Below are positions 10,561 through 24,114 of a stretch of 64,000 nt of DNA, in pieces. Numbering within the stretch: the first letter of the stretch is position 1; every line of letters begins with the position of its first letter. The notes beneath the pieces are model-generated. The model did not search any database and was not told the DNA's origin. It saw nothing but the letters and a program-made list of their open reading frames with translations. Source of the DNA: Ptiloglossa arizonensis (taxonomy: Eukaryota > Arthropoda > Insecta > Hymenoptera > Colletidae); NCBI RefSeq assembly GCF_051014685.1, contig NC_135056.1:8326001-8390000 (forward strand). The letters are read 5' to 3'. The translations under genes were made by a program, and so were the position numbers.

Positions 10561-13234
10561 CATTTGAAAATTCGTTTTCCTGTTAAAAGGATGCCACGAA
10601 TTGACTGCGCTAAAAAGTTTTCGAAGCTCTGCAAAAGTTAAAAAAATTTAGAGCCAATAGTGACTGTAGGTCGAAATCTTGGTTCGTTATCCTAGATCCT
10701 TAATCCGATCACAAATCCTTTTTCAACGTGAGAATCTATGGAATGGCGCTTCTTCAAGGAAGGCAAAGTCAATCTATGAAAACGTAATTGCTAGAATTCT
10801 TTGAAATGATGGGGGCACTGTTTTGGTTGACTTTAAGGTAAGCAAGACTCCGATAAACGGTGAATACAATAACTTGCTGCGATAATTGCATTCTTTCATC
10901 GTAGAAACAAAACGAGGAAAATTTGACAACAAACTGTGGATTTATTGAATCGAGTTACCAACTACAGCTAAATACTAAATAGAGCTCCAAGTGACTATTA
11001 TATTATCTATTTACAAAATTATTAAACCATTTTCAAGACAAAGATAAATATTTTTTTAATGTTAGACATATGTTAGCTTCGTGTTATCGCAAATGTATTG
11101 AAATAACTTGAGATCAGAGAGGGGCAAAATTCTTATCCGAATAAAAATAACGTACGAAAGATACGAATGACTTTGGTTACTCGTTAAATGAATATTTTAA
11201 TTTAAATTGTAAAATGAAATTATCATTAAGTCACTTATTATTCGAATAAAATTCTATCCCTCTTCGACGAAAAACTACACTAAAAATGAATACACCATTT
11301 TTTATTCCGTAAAAGGCTATTCGAGAGGTCCAGAACTTTTGAACCTTGCTACATATAAATGCTCGAGCGATCGGTTCACCGTGTGCGTTGAACGCCTATA
11401 GGCGTTCGTGAAATACATTTTATACATTGCACATAAGTGCTAAGCGTACGAATCTCAACATCGACAGGGTTAAATAAGTCCTTCCTGACTTTGGATTTCA
11501 ATTTTATACAGGGTGGATTGAAAAAGTTGCTACAGACGAAAAGGTGCCATTTTAGGTCTGAAAATTAATTGAAACGAGAATAAATTTTTCTGAAAGAAAT
11601 TAACATTCGATTGAAACTCGGTGTAATAAATTTTCCTACAGGCTACTATTACAATCAACATTTTGGCGCCAAATAGCGCACATAATAACCTATTAGATTA
11701 TTCATTCTTCTCTCTTAAAATAAATAAATAAAACGCTATTAATGGTTCAATTTCCTTTTAGAGATGTCATAACAGATGACTCACAAGTTAAATTAATTTA
11801 TAATAAGTTTTTAACTTTGTATTGCGTTTCATGATTATGCTCTTCTTACGTTAGAGACAACGTATAACTTTGAATGATTTATTTATTTATGTTTGTTAGA
11901 AACTGAGCGATGAAAATCGTTCAAGTAATTGGGAAAAATGCGATTGTCTTCGGCTCGAAATACTTCGCGTCAAATTGTTAATATAATATTAACAGGACCC
12001 AAAGTTCGTCTTCATTTCTTCGAACGAAGCATTATATTTTTTATTCCGTAGAGTGAGTTCAACGATCCATCGTGAGTCATTAAAGATTCTAAACGCATAA
12101 TCAATTCATCTTGTATTCCGATAAAATAGTAGAATTGGTAGTGTTTCGAATTCTCTGTTCGAATACCATCGAACCGATTAAGTAATTAGTATTAGCTAGT
12201 TGAGTACGAGGTAGTGTAGCGACAACGAGAGTATACAATAATATTGGGACTGGTACTGAACAACGAATAAAACTGTTGTTGCTTGACAGGAAATGTTGAA
12301 GGCTTTCAAAAATTTTATTATATACGAATTTTATGGTAAACAACACGTTGAATGCTGTCACGAGGTTAGTGTGTTGATGTTAACTGATCTCGAGATTGAT
12401 AATGAACCTTCAAATTAGTCTGTTAATGTTAACGAGCTCAGAATTAACATGTTACGTAGAAATAGTATCGAACTCTTTAAAGAAACGACTGTTGCATAAT
12501 CGTATTAAGATTTATAAAGTATAAAAACTTTGTACTACATACGTTTAAGGTATCTTAAGTAATCTCGAAATTAATACAGATTGCTCTCGAACTAAACGAT
12601 CATATTGTACCAATATATACTATCGATAGACATAAGAAAATAATGTTATATAAATATAGATTCGAAAGATGCTCGATTAAAAAGTTTACAATCAAAATGA
12701 AAACATAATACTTTCTCGTTCGAAAACAATCGCGACACTTTTATATAATGTTGCGCTAATATTTACTTCTACTGACGTTAAATCGATCACCTTTGATGAT
12801 CTCGAACAGTAAATACAGTCCGTACAAACAGACGAAGCAAATATTTCGTTTGCACATTTCTGTGTTTAATATTTTTCTCATAACTTTTCAACAAAGCACT
12901 TATGTACCTACGTTCGCATAACGTTTCTTTTCTCATCTCTGCTCGCGGAATATCTGACACAGATTGTTCAATTTGGGCCACCCTGTAACCTAGTATTAAT
13001 CGTTTTGTAAGCAGCGCACATAGCACGGTAGTTGAGCCTAGTAGAATTAGAAACGATATCGTAAATACACAATCTGTCCAGGCGCGACACACGAAATTAG
13101 CAAACACAATTACGAGGAATTATATTAATCGACTAGAATTTTTTAGAAGCGTCGAGAAAGGATTGAAACACACGCTAAAGTGCTGTATAAAATATTAATC
13201 AAATAAACGTTGTATTCAATGACACGTGACTCAC

Positions 13235-15169
13235 CGATGCTTCCTTTGGGACTGTCGCTTCCGCCCACTATGGTGAATCCCAGTGATTTCTTTCCAGGAC
13301 CCTTCTGGAAAACGACCGTGAGGAACGTTGAAACGGTGGTCCTGGGTCTTCTGGGCAGTGTACAAAAATTCGAGACACTCTGGGAGCCACTGTTGTCCAC
13401 ATTGACTCCAGACTTCTCCGAAGACATGGACCTGTTGCACTCGTTCCTCCTGTCGCGATGATGTCTGCTGTGATGCTTCGTGAACCGTGACTTGGGCGAG
13501 TTATCCACAATCACTCCGTGACCGTTCTCCATGTTGACGTTCTCGTAATCGACACTGCTCTCGGTCAGTTTCTTCGGGGACTGATCCAGAGCAGAGTACC
13601 TGGAGACGACGATATCCACGTCTCCGGGTCCGTTACCACTGCCAAGAATCTTTCTAGCCTCGGCCATGTTGAGTCCTCGCAGCCTCTTGCCGTTAACGAT
13701 GAGGATCTCGTCACCGATTCTCAAAGTACCCTCTTTGTCAGCGAGTCCGTTCGGTACCACGTGAGCCACCAGGTAGCCAGGACTCGACTCGGCGGTTTTC
13801 GCGATGAAAATACCCAAACACTGATCAGAGCTCTCCCTGGGTAGCTTAACGACCATAGTCTCGGTAGTGTACGATCTGTTCCTGATGACCGGTAACCGAG
13901 AGCTTTGATAACCCTCCGAGGTTATCGACTCTTTAGAGTCCATCCTCGCGATAACGTCTTTTCTATCCGAAGTCTTCGAGTCCTGGCGATCTATCAACTC
14001 GTTGTTAGCTGCCTGACGGATCTGATTCGCGGAATCTTCGAGCGCATGCGCTCTGGACACGTCCCTCCTGCAACCTCTACCCTCGTTTCGGCCGCAATAA
14101 ACGTCCAGGCTGGAGAACATCCTCGCGGTTCTCTCGACGTCCACGATGGACGAGGAGGGTTTTCTAGGTGGTAGTTGCGGCGCGGAATTCAAAGACGAGT
14201 CGTTGAGGCCGTTCAGCAAACCGGAAGCGCTGCTGCTACATCTGTCGTCGAGAAGCGAACTGGTCGCGGAATCGTTATCCAGGATCCCAGAATCGTTGTC
14301 GTCCTGGTCCTGTTCCTCGTACAAAGGATTCGTGCGGAGTTCCTCGAGACCTGGTAAAGTACCGTACGAGAAACTCCTCAGTCTTCTTCTTTCTCTGTCC
14401 TTGCCCTCTTTCTTGTAGATCTTCGCGATCAGTTTACTGGTGGAGCTCTTCAAGTACCTGTCCTGCATGGCTCGAAACTTAGCGGCCAGACAACTGGACG
14501 GCGTGATACTGTCGAATTGGGAACCGTCTTTGAACGCTGGATCCTCAGTGCTGGTAGATACTTCCGTATCCTGGTTTATCGATCTACCGGAACCTCGATG
14601 ATTGTGAACGTACTCTTTGCTCTTGCGCCATCTGCGACAGTGTTGATTGGCGTTCTCCTCGACAATGTCCTTCTTCGGTGGTCCGATTGGTTTCTGACCA
14701 GGTGCAGGACGAAAACCAAGGATAGAGAAACGTTCTTCTTGTTGTTTCCTGTGCGGTAGCCTACTCTGAGACTTCGAGCGTCTTTTCCTCTTCGCTTGCG
14801 TCTTCTCTTCCTCTATGATCTCCTTCAGATCCGACTCGCAGACCGATCTGCGAAATTCGTTCCTGGTGATGCCTCGTTGGTTCAACTCGCACGTGGAACG
14901 AAACTGCAGCTTGTCCAGGTCCTCGTCCTCTTCTTGGTCCTCGTCGTCGGAGTCTCGGTCCTTGAAGAAGTTCAGTCTGGTGTTTCTCACACGGTCCAGG
15001 ATGGGATTACGTTTCTCCCCGATCCGCCGCCTCTCCTCTTGGATTCTCTTCTTATCCTTCTTGGCAGGACTCCGCTCGGTCGTCACTTGCGACGTCTGCA
15101 CGTTGTAACAGTTCCTTTCTGATTCGGAACTGGAGGATTTTCGACGAGCCCATCGCACTGGGGACATGT
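13235..15169 (-). CDS. PDZ-scaffold gene 2, large exon: linker, first PDZ, start of second PDZ
   Basis: The exon follows a very strong minus-strand acceptor (tttctctctttttaacag). Its first two bases, AC, join G of the upstream exon to make Asp, then [17 protein letters not shown] follows. About 430 residues are low-complexity: acidic ([18 protein letters not shown]), basic ([11 protein letters not shown]), Ser/Asp-rich, and a possible SH3 ligand QLPPRKP. The first PDZ spans about residues 476-564 of the joined protein ([20 protein letters not shown]); its binding loop reads CLGI instead of the usual GLGF. The second PDZ begins near residue 655 ([20 protein letters not shown]). The exon ends in phase 1 at ATCG/GTGAGT. 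The protein is probably an intracellular adaptor of the big bang / PDZD2 / pro-IL-16 type, with family placement tentative. Confidence 0.92.
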
Positions 15170-15255
15170 CTGTTAAAAAGAGAGAAAGTGGTTAGTAAAT
15201 AGAAGTCACGCTTCGAAAATTTATTTATCTGCATTTAGGTTTTGTTATAGTTATA

Positions 15256-15547
15256 GAGGGAGTGAGTAAATTAAGTATAACGTAATGCAAAGATTGAATA
15301 AAGGAAGTATAACGTATTACGAAAACTAAATAAAGTAAGTATAACATATTGAAAGGATTAAATAAAATAAGTTTTGTTTAGTCTTCGTAATATCTTATAC
15401 TTATTTTATTTAATCTTTTCAATACGTTATACTTATTTTATTTAATCCTTTCAATATGTTACACTTGTTTTATTTAGTTTTTGTAATATGTTATACTTAT
15501 TTTATTCAATCTTTGCATTATCTTACACTTAATTTATTTACTCTCTC
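15256..15547. repeat. Long inverted repeat built from about 35-bp tandem units
   Basis: The left arm (15256-15371) starts gagggagtgagtaaattaag. It is nearly the reverse complement of 15430-15547, which ends aatttatttactctctc. About 60 bases between the arms are an extra copy of the right-arm unit. Each arm repeats a motif of the form aagtataacgtatt-gaaagattaaataaa, so tandem and inverted symmetry are combined. It lies in an intron of PDZ gene 2 and would fold into a stem of about 116 bp in that pre-mRNA. Confidence 0.85.
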
Positions 15548-18500
15548 CAGAACGAGACTACCGTAATACTAGTTCTTCGACGTTTAGATCCTCATCAGGA
15601 ATTAGATTATACAGTTGCTTGTTTACGTTCTAAGAACGACTATATAAATAGTATGGAGGTATGAATATTTTTAAATATACGTGTCAAAAATACTAGATAT
15701 AATTAATTAATCGCGATCTAATGTCACCAATCTTCGAAAATTGACACATTACTTCGTTATAGCTCATAACATTACCGTGATGCATATTTTCAAATATTCT
15801 ATCGGATGATTATAATATTGGATATACGGTCGTTTTTAGAACATGAACATCTAGTCCGCGTAATCTACACTTACCGCCCAACTTACCGATGAGAACCTGA
15901 ATAACAAGGTTGAAACGTTGTATAACTAGTATTACTGTAATCTCGCTCTAGAGAGTTTCAATAAAATAAGTATAACTTATACACTATCGTACGATGCTTA
16001 AAATAACGAACAGCTTTATTGCTTTGCATCAACAGTTGGTGTAAAATCAAAAACTGTGTAAAAAGACAGATCATTTAAATTGAAAGGATCGATCCAGAGT
16101 TTGAACAACGTATGGAACATTTTGTCCGTGTGTCGTTAATTTAAAAACGATAACACAAAAATATTTAACGTGCGAAACAGTTGTAAACTTAACGATCTTC
16201 GATGATTGCTCCTATGATCCTCATCTGAGAAACTACTTCTTTTCCTACACCCCATTTATAATATTTTTCACCGGTAATTACAAGTTTGCACAAGTTTGCG
16301 GGTACTTTCACACTCTTTGAAAACGCAATCCTTTAATTCAAAAGAAATTGCGGCCATTGTAATTTTAAACAGTAGAATTACTTTTTAAAGTACTGGTAAA
16401 AGAACGGAGGTTCAACCGACACAAATTACATTTTGTGAAATGTTGTATCAACTGGTTTTTCCTCGTACGATCCACGTGTATCGTTAATCCGTCGCACCAA
16501 ATGTTCGTCATCTTCTCGACGCGTTTTGTCACCATCTGAGGAGAGTGTAAACGCGAATGAACCTCGAAACTTCGCGAAGCAACAACAGTCACGATGAAAA
16601 TGATCGTTTTCCGCGAGGCGTGACATTATATGAGTTTCAGTCTGGCTCGAAGACGCTTCGCGCAGGATGTGTGTAAGGCAGGACATCCCGTATGAGCAAT
16701 TCGCATGAGCACGTTGCTAGAGTAAAAATAGTGACGTGTAGGAGAACAGTATCTCGAGGAAATGGAGGCTGAGAATCGAACGAACGAACCGGAAGTAACG
16801 ATCGAGAATGAATTCCTTTGAGGTATTGAAAAGTGTCGAACGAAAGAATGCAGATTACAGGAAACGGAATTGTTGGTACCTTTCATTTCGAATATTTAGT
16901 TGCAAATATTGATCCGTTAGAAAGACACTATTGTTTCGAAAGAAAATTTTCAACGGTTTGGAAAAATATTTAATTTTTTAAGCGACACGAAATCTAATGC
17001 AAAATTTTCTGGATTTCCATGAATTTTTTTCAATCTTTCGTGACTTCTTATTAGTGCTATTTTGTATTTAGAAACGATCAATTAATATCTAATTGCACAA
17101 TTCGGTTGCATATTTAAGTGAAAATAAACTAAAATTTGCAGATAAGTTTGACGAGTTTCCATATCGTCTTGAAAAATTTTCTTTTCGACACACACGTTAC
17201 TTTCTGAAACAACGCTTCAAACGATTTCGACGTAGTACTATAGAATTTAGGCCAACGACCGCTGGGGGGTATGGGGCGCAGTTGGAAAACTTATAAGTAC
17301 TCAGAGTGCAACAAGGGTGGTCAGGGTTGCCGTATACGTTCCATTTAGAACATATAGGGTGAACTTGTCAAAGCATTCTTCCTCGCCAATTTAAACGGAA
17401 CATTTTAAGTCGCTAGTTACGGCGTTTAAATAATGGGGAAAATAATGAAACGAATTAAACGACTTTGAGACAAAATAAACGAAAGTCAGTTTGAAAATCA
17501 GTTGTGCTGGTGTAATTTACAGTGAGTATTGCATTTGAGTGATCGAACAATTGATTATCGATACATCGTACACGGTTGCATTCTCGTCTTTGTCAAGTGC
17601 ATTTCTAAGGTAACAAATCCACACGTATCGTTACAATTAGAAAAGTACGTAAGTAATTTTAAAATAACGATAAGAAAAGAAAGTCGTTAACCTTAATATT
17701 TATTTCCTCGAAAGAAATACTTTCTTCCTTAGACATTTTCTATATTTTTTGAAACAACAGAGATATTAAACAGGTCAAAACGAAAGAAACACACCGTATG
17801 TAGAGCACGGATGTTAAATAATTCCTGTACACAAAATTTATTAAATATTTTACAGGTACACGAGTGTAAAATTTCTTGCTCGTGGTATATTAAGTAATTA
17901 TCATCGAAGAGAACATATCTTGTCAGTGAAAAAATGAATGGGAGCGCGTAACTGATTTAAATGGTGTAATTTTACAATGCGACGTTAATGTTGCATAAAT
18001 ACTCGAGATAGTAACTTTTTGAGCTCCGGGTAAATATTAGAGCGAATTTAGCGAAGTACAGGAAGCGGGTTTCGCTCGATATCTATATTTCTCGAGTATC
18101 GACGGTAATGATAGAGAACGTGGCCAGGAGTTACACGGTAAATAGACTTCGAGGTTAGAAAGGATCGAAGAAAGCGTTTCACGGTTGGAGGGTAAAGAAA
18201 AAAGCAGATGAAAAAAGAAGAATGGACACCGCGCTTTTGCGGTAAATGTAACACGATAAACCGATGGACGAGAAAAGCAGACAAAGGAGTGATTTCACCG
18301 GCGAGAGTCGTTCCGTTGAAACGAGACTGCCGAAACTTGTTCACCGCGTTACGAAATCGAAACCACACCGAGATAATAATTATCGTACAAGCACGTGTAA
18401 TGATCGTACTTTACGTAACAGCGACTTTATTAATGTAGAGCAACGTGTAATCGACGATTATTGATATCGAAGTTTCGATGAAACCAGATGGAGAGAATTT

Positions 18501-18746
18501 TTCGATGGGAAATGTAACTCGATGAAAATTTACTTATTTTCGTTAGAGAAACTGCTGGAAACGTGACATTCGAATTTAATTACTGTTATCAATTTCCACG
18601 ACACGATTGCAGATGTTCAGGGAAAGAACACGACTAGAAATTTCGGTGTAGATAATGAAAAAAGACAGGAAATATTGTCGCGATTGATAGAAGAAATATT
18701 TTTGAAGAAATAATTGAAAATGCAGGGCAAAACGAATATGAAAATA

Positions 18747-18876
18747 TTAGGTTGTTCGGAAATTTCGTTTTCTTTTTTGGTAGAAATGATACACGATTTT
18801 TTTAGAGTGTATAAACATTTTATTAAATTATATATTCTCCATTTTGGAAAACGAAATCACTTTCCGAACAACCCAA
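18747..18876. mobile_element. Mariner-like MITE, 130 bp
   Basis: The element is bounded by imperfect terminal inverted repeats, ttaggttgttcggaaa at the left and tttccgaacaacccaa at the right, and directly flanked by TA on both sides. TA target duplication and TIRs of this kind are typical of Tc1/mariner elements. It is too short to code for a transposase. A relative lies at 24594-24724 with the shared core agagtgtataaacatttta. It is inside an intron of PDZ gene 2. Confidence 0.8.
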
Positions 18877-21800
18877 TAGTTTAGTAATTTTTGCATTACG
18901 AAATGTTCGAAGACCCTGACTTTTTTTCATAGAATTGGTAGAATTTCGTTGATAAATTGTAGAGCTATTAGGAAATATTTAACCACTGACATTTCTTGCT
19001 ACGAAGGAATTCGTTGAAGTTTGCATAACGTTGCAGAGTTATTGCTGGCCAACAATATCACGAAGTTTTTCTTCGATATCCAAGGTAAGTTTACAAAATA
19101 CGTCCCATTTTCTTTTTGCATTCGATGTAACAAAATCCATAGGAAGACTAATGACAACATACTTGAGCGAACTTTATTTGAAATGAAAATAAGAAATAAC
19201 AATTTGAAACAATGTAGTTTCCTCTCGTGTAACATTCGCTTTAATTTGCGTCATGAAGAGTAAAAAAAGACGTTGTTTCGATATATTTTTGTTACTTTCA
19301 AAATAATATATTAATCAATTTTGATTTTTACTTATATATAAAACTAAGAATAGAATTTCAGAATAGCTGAACCACGTAATGGAATTTTCTATTCTTCGAT
19401 TTAATTTCTCTCCTTCGTTTCCATTCTTACATTTTCACGGTAGAGATTAGAACCTAAAATCACACACACCAATAACAAACTACGCAAACGAATCGAGAAA
19501 TAAAAATAAATTAAATATTCGAATCACATTTTCCACAGAAGCAACGTACCATTATTTTGCACTGTGTATCAATCGCAAAAAATTGCGTTCAATTCACATA
19601 ACACGGTATCCCCATTGGTACATAGAAAATTTATTTATTTTGTCACCTATGTTACTCCCTACAAGAATATCTCCATTTCGGGTAAAAGAAATGAGAAAAA
19701 TCTTGCAATGCTATCGCAAAGACAGAAGCGCGGTCGGGTCAACGTTTCGTCCGTCTTAGCGTCGCGTTTCGCACTAAAAACCGCAATGATGTTGTCACAG
19801 TCATTCATAGAAATACGCTGACAAACGCTGCGGTTTTCCGGCGAGGGTGTTCGTTCGTCTGCAACGTAAATACGCACGAAGATTAGCGGCATTACGACTG
19901 CAGTTGCACGAACACTGGGATTGCTTGTCCCAGAAGAACGCGTCTACTAATCCCGTGGTTATTTTGCAATACTGTTACAGTCGCTGGCGCAAATAACATA
20001 GGATTTCTGTAACTCGATAATCCATCCGACGGACGTTCGCGTTATTACCTTATTTCGTAAAATTCAGAACTTCATTAGGCGTTGAAAGATACTTAGCTAG
20101 AATGAGAAAAGTAGCCTGACAAATTGCATTTCTTCGAGTTACGTTTCTCAAATTACAGGAATACTAGTTTCCTTTTTCTTTTTCTCGCCGGTAAATTGCA
20201 CAAGTTGTTCAACAGTTTGCCACGGTGCACCGGCTGCGCGAATCATTAATTTCCGCGGTGAAAAATGTACGAATATTATGGTTCATCGATATAGATGTCT
20301 CTGTAGTCATTGCGTTACTTGAGAAACTTTCGAAGGTTGTATAATGGTCTGTAAACAGCAATCTCGGTATTGTTAGTTTATTTACGTTTCGACCAACTGT
20401 TCAGACACTCTTCAAAATTAATATTATAATTTATATGTGATAATACACTGTTCGATGATAGTTGTTGCGAAGAAACGTACGATGTTCCGATTTGTATTAT
20501 CTTCTGATCATTTATGTGCAATTATAGATTATGTGATTCTGTGAAGAGAGTTTAAATTAAGATCGATAATGTTTTCATACAGTTCAACGAATTACTCCAA
20601 TGTTTATACGAATTTCCTTCTTGCGATTAAACGTTCGGTTTTCTAATATACACTAATTTCTATTCTTCTTTCAAACGCTCGTTTGAAGAAGAATTTTTAA
20701 TGTTTTTTTTTATTATTGATTTTTAAATGGAGCCTAGGTGACACATCATCGATTGCAAGTTAACTCGTCAAGGTTTCAAACAAAATTTAACTCTTTAGAA
20801 TTACATTATTACTGTTGTTCAATGTACCTAAATGTAACCAAAATACGTATACATATAAGAGAAGAATTACCATAAAACCTTTTCTTACTAACATCAATTC
20901 TTCAAAATTCTTAATAATAGCATACCTATGCCACTAATTGAAAATTGCCCGGTATAATGCATATTTCCTACGCATATACATTTTATACTAATTTTACACA
21001 ATTCTTATCGCTTCTCAACCATACACAATCCAGTATTTTCGTTTCTACAATCACCACCATACATTTCCATACTGTTACCGTTATTATGTGGGAGACACAG
21101 CAAGTTTCATATCTGGAAGAATGTTTCAATTCAAGAGGAATATTATACAAGCTCCTGTTCTCTAGAAATAATAAAGCGTTCAGATAACGGAGGTGCGAAA
21201 ATAGTGTTTTCTTCTATCGTGTTTCTCTCGAGCCTTTCGAACGAACATTAAAACTTTCCAACGTTTAACGCATTTCCACAAAAACTTCGTGCGTAGACTC
21301 GGCGTATACCACTTTAATAGCCTTGTTAAACTTATAAAACATTGCGTGTCTAAAGCGAGCTTCATGGGTTGGTTACTTGCTCAGCTTGCCTAACGCGATA
21401 GGTTTTTGTATAAACTTTAAACGTTCGGTGTGTCCAAATACATGGAAAATTCGAGGAAACGACATTCACCAGGTATCGGTCGTTATCCGAAGTTGCGATC
21501 TCGTATTTGGAAACGCGAATTAAAAATAGTCGCGAGGTCATTTTACAAAACGTGACCGGTTTAAAGATGGAAGAGAGAGTTTCTGTTGTGTACGAAGCGA
21601 GATTCGAATGTTAAGATTCGACAGTTCTTTCTGTTTCTTTTTTCGAGAAAGAGAACTTCGAAACGAAATCTCCACTGCGCTATAATAATTACGATTGGTT
21701 GGAATTATTTGCACGCGAATATCGCATCGGTTAATTTTATAGCTCGAACCTGTTTGTACGGGAAATTATGAAACTATTAAATATACGATGCGATCGGAGA

Positions 21801-22587
21801 AGAATTTTCTCTCGATTCTGATTCAGATGTGTGCAATTGCACGTCGAGTTAGAAGGAGAAAGATTATGGTACTCCAACTCGTGTGAACTTTTACGTCTGC
21901 AGATGTTAAAAGATGTTCACCGACGAGTACAAACACGTACGTTTCTCGTTCGGTGTTTTTATTATAATTATTTAATCGAATCTCTCTGTACGTAATTTAA
22001 TTTCTCTCGATGTCAAATATTTTTAATCGTTAACGTACTTTCAACGTTACGATCACAATTTTCCGTAATTTTGTAAAAAAAAAAGAACCAATCCGATGTA
22101 AAATTATCTTTCAAATTTGAGACTTTCACCAAGGAGAAACTAAATTACTCACGGTTGTAAAGTGATTCGAAACGACAGTTCGGTATTAAAAACTTAGTCG
22201 ATCGATCGTAAAATAACAGTAAAATATTCCGAACTGAATGTTCGTTGTATCTGATGGTCTACTTTTAAATAAATTAGGCCGTTTGTATTGGAAAACGACG
22301 TATCTTTACGATTACAAGAATCGAGTACCCAATACGGTTATTAACTCGCTGAATTGTAATTGATCAAAGTGTAAACAGTTTAACGTCGAATGTCTTCGTG
22401 AGCTCGTTAAAGTAGAGAATGTTATCGGTGAACTGTTTCACCTTTGGGAAAAATTGTTCGGTTTTGAATCGTAGCCAGCAGCTAATTAACGACGTCAGAA
22501 CGATCGTAATTCGGATTACGAAAGTTACAGTCGCATCCTGTTTTTACCACTGCGGTAATTGTATCGGCGGTTTCTCACGATTCTTAC

Positions 22588-22707
22588 CTCTGTACTGAGA
22601 CGCGGCATGAAAGTGGTAAGATGCTCCGTCAAGGTCTTCATCAGCTTGAAGAGGACTTAGGCTTAAGAGTCTCGGCGCCTCGGCGTGGCCACGAAACCAA
22701 CGCATTT
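22588..22707 (-). CDS. PDZ-scaffold gene 2, upstream exon with probable start codon
   Basis: On the minus strand, tttcaccgtttcag precedes AA and then ATG at 22705-22703. The open frame runs 39 codons (MRWFRGHAEAPRLLSL to AASQYR) and ends with G in phase 1 at the strong donor AGAG/GTAAGAAT. That G plus AC of the next exon gives Asp, with no stop across the junction, so the splice is well supported. The ATG may be the true start, since no longer upstream coding exon was found. The acceptor directly before it, however, means at least one further 5' exon exists. The promoter was not located. Confidence 0.75.
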
Positions 22708-22912
22708 CTGAAACGGTGAAACAACACTTTCACTTTGCGTTGACTTTCAAATTTCCTTAAATTTTAAACAACGATATTTATATTTAAACCTTTAGACCTG
22801 GATCGAAACCCTCTTTGGTAAAATTGATAGCTCGAAACTAGGATTCTCGAACCTCTTAGTATCTGGAGCTTTTCACGGTGTTAAATGTTTACGTTGAGCT
22901 TTGCAGAGCTTT

Positions 22913-23308
22913 TGTTTATACAGATTCTACGTGTGGATGATTACTGTGTCGGGAATTAAGTCTTGTAAATATATATTTCTTAATTTCTTCAATTTTATTA
23001 TTGTACTTCTTTTTATTTGTATATTTTATAGACAACTCGATAAATTTAGAATAACAAATCGTCCTTTATATGTTAAAGGAAACTATATGTTAAACTTATA
23101 GTTTCTTCGGGAAAGAATCTGTTTATACAGATTCTACGTGTCGATGATTATTGTGTCGAGAATTAAATCTTGTAATTACATATATCTCAGTTTCTTCAAT
23201 TTTATTATTGTACTTTTTTTTATTTGTATATTTTATAGCTAACTCGATAAATTTATAATAACTAATCGTCTTTTATATGTTAAACTTATAGTTTCTTCGG
23301 GGAAAATC
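22913..23308. repeat. Two-copy tandem duplication, 207-bp period
   Basis: Copy one (22913-23119) and copy two (23120-23308) both begin tgtttatacagattctacgt and end near ttaaacttatagtttcttcg. The second is shorter by a small deletion. The copies are roughly 90% alike by eye. Confidence 0.9.
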
Positions 23309-24114
23309 AATTGGTTCTTCTTCGAATGAAGCATTGTTATTGTTAACGAGGTATGTGTAAGTATCTGATTCAGTGGAAGATACAGCGGAATTCTCATACC
23401 TGCTTCTGCACTCAATCTGTTGCGATATTCTGTTCTACTTGATGCACAGACGAGGTATAGAATAAACATTTCACTTTATGAGAGTTGGTGTCGTACGAGT
23501 GAAGTGTCGGTCTCATGGAAAACCAGTGGTTTTGTAGTGCACTCTATATTTAAGAGCAGTAACTCTGGGAACCATATTTGATGCAACTATCGAAATTGGT
23601 AAAATTAAGAGACGTTAAAAAATCTCCTTTAAAAAGAAAGTCTTTTAAAAACACGATTGCAACACAAACAGAGATCAAAATTGTATTTCGAGTCTTCGAC
23701 AACTACGAGTCTGTTGAATGCACTGTTACTTCTTCAATTGCAAACGATTTTCTACATCGAGGTATTAATGTTTCAAAATGGAAGTAGATATTTAAAAAAT
23801 TTTCTAATTTCTCAACTTACGCATTGCTCGGAATAATTAAAGAATTATCTACTCGACGAATTCGATCGCTTGGTAAATCTCATCGCTTTCAAAATTTCAA
23901 CATATTGCATATACTAAATTTTTTCATAGCGAACCTGATCAGAGATCGTACCAACAATGGGATAACCTTGGTTCAGGTATCAGGAAAAAAATTTGATCAA
24001 TTAACGAATTAATTCCATTTTTTGTCCTGCTCTATATTGAATTCGTGCCTTTGTATCGTTCAAAATATTATATAATAATTGTTTCGAAAATCTTCTGTCA
24101 TATATTAAACTCAC

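Larger units (their letters stand above)
8056..13234 (-). other. Intron of PDZ gene 2
   Basis: A 5.2 kb intron that splits the second PDZ domain in phase 1. It holds a 24-bp tandem repeat (8797-8892) and a 190-bp tandem array (9995-10560). It also has overlapping plus- and minus-strand open frames at about 9240-9725 that I could not assign to a gene. TACAGGGTGG at 11507 and its reverse complement ending at 12987 could be transposon ends. Confidence 0.75.
15170..22587 (-). other. Intron of PDZ gene 2
   Basis: A 7.4 kb phase-1 intron between GTAAGAAT at 22587 and the acceptor at 15170. It contains the inverted repeat at 15256-15547 and a mariner-like MITE at 18747-18876. A CpG-richer patch at about 16400-16870 has minus-strand open frames and could be an alternative first exon or promoter, without proof. 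No other coding exon was accepted. Confidence 0.7.
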
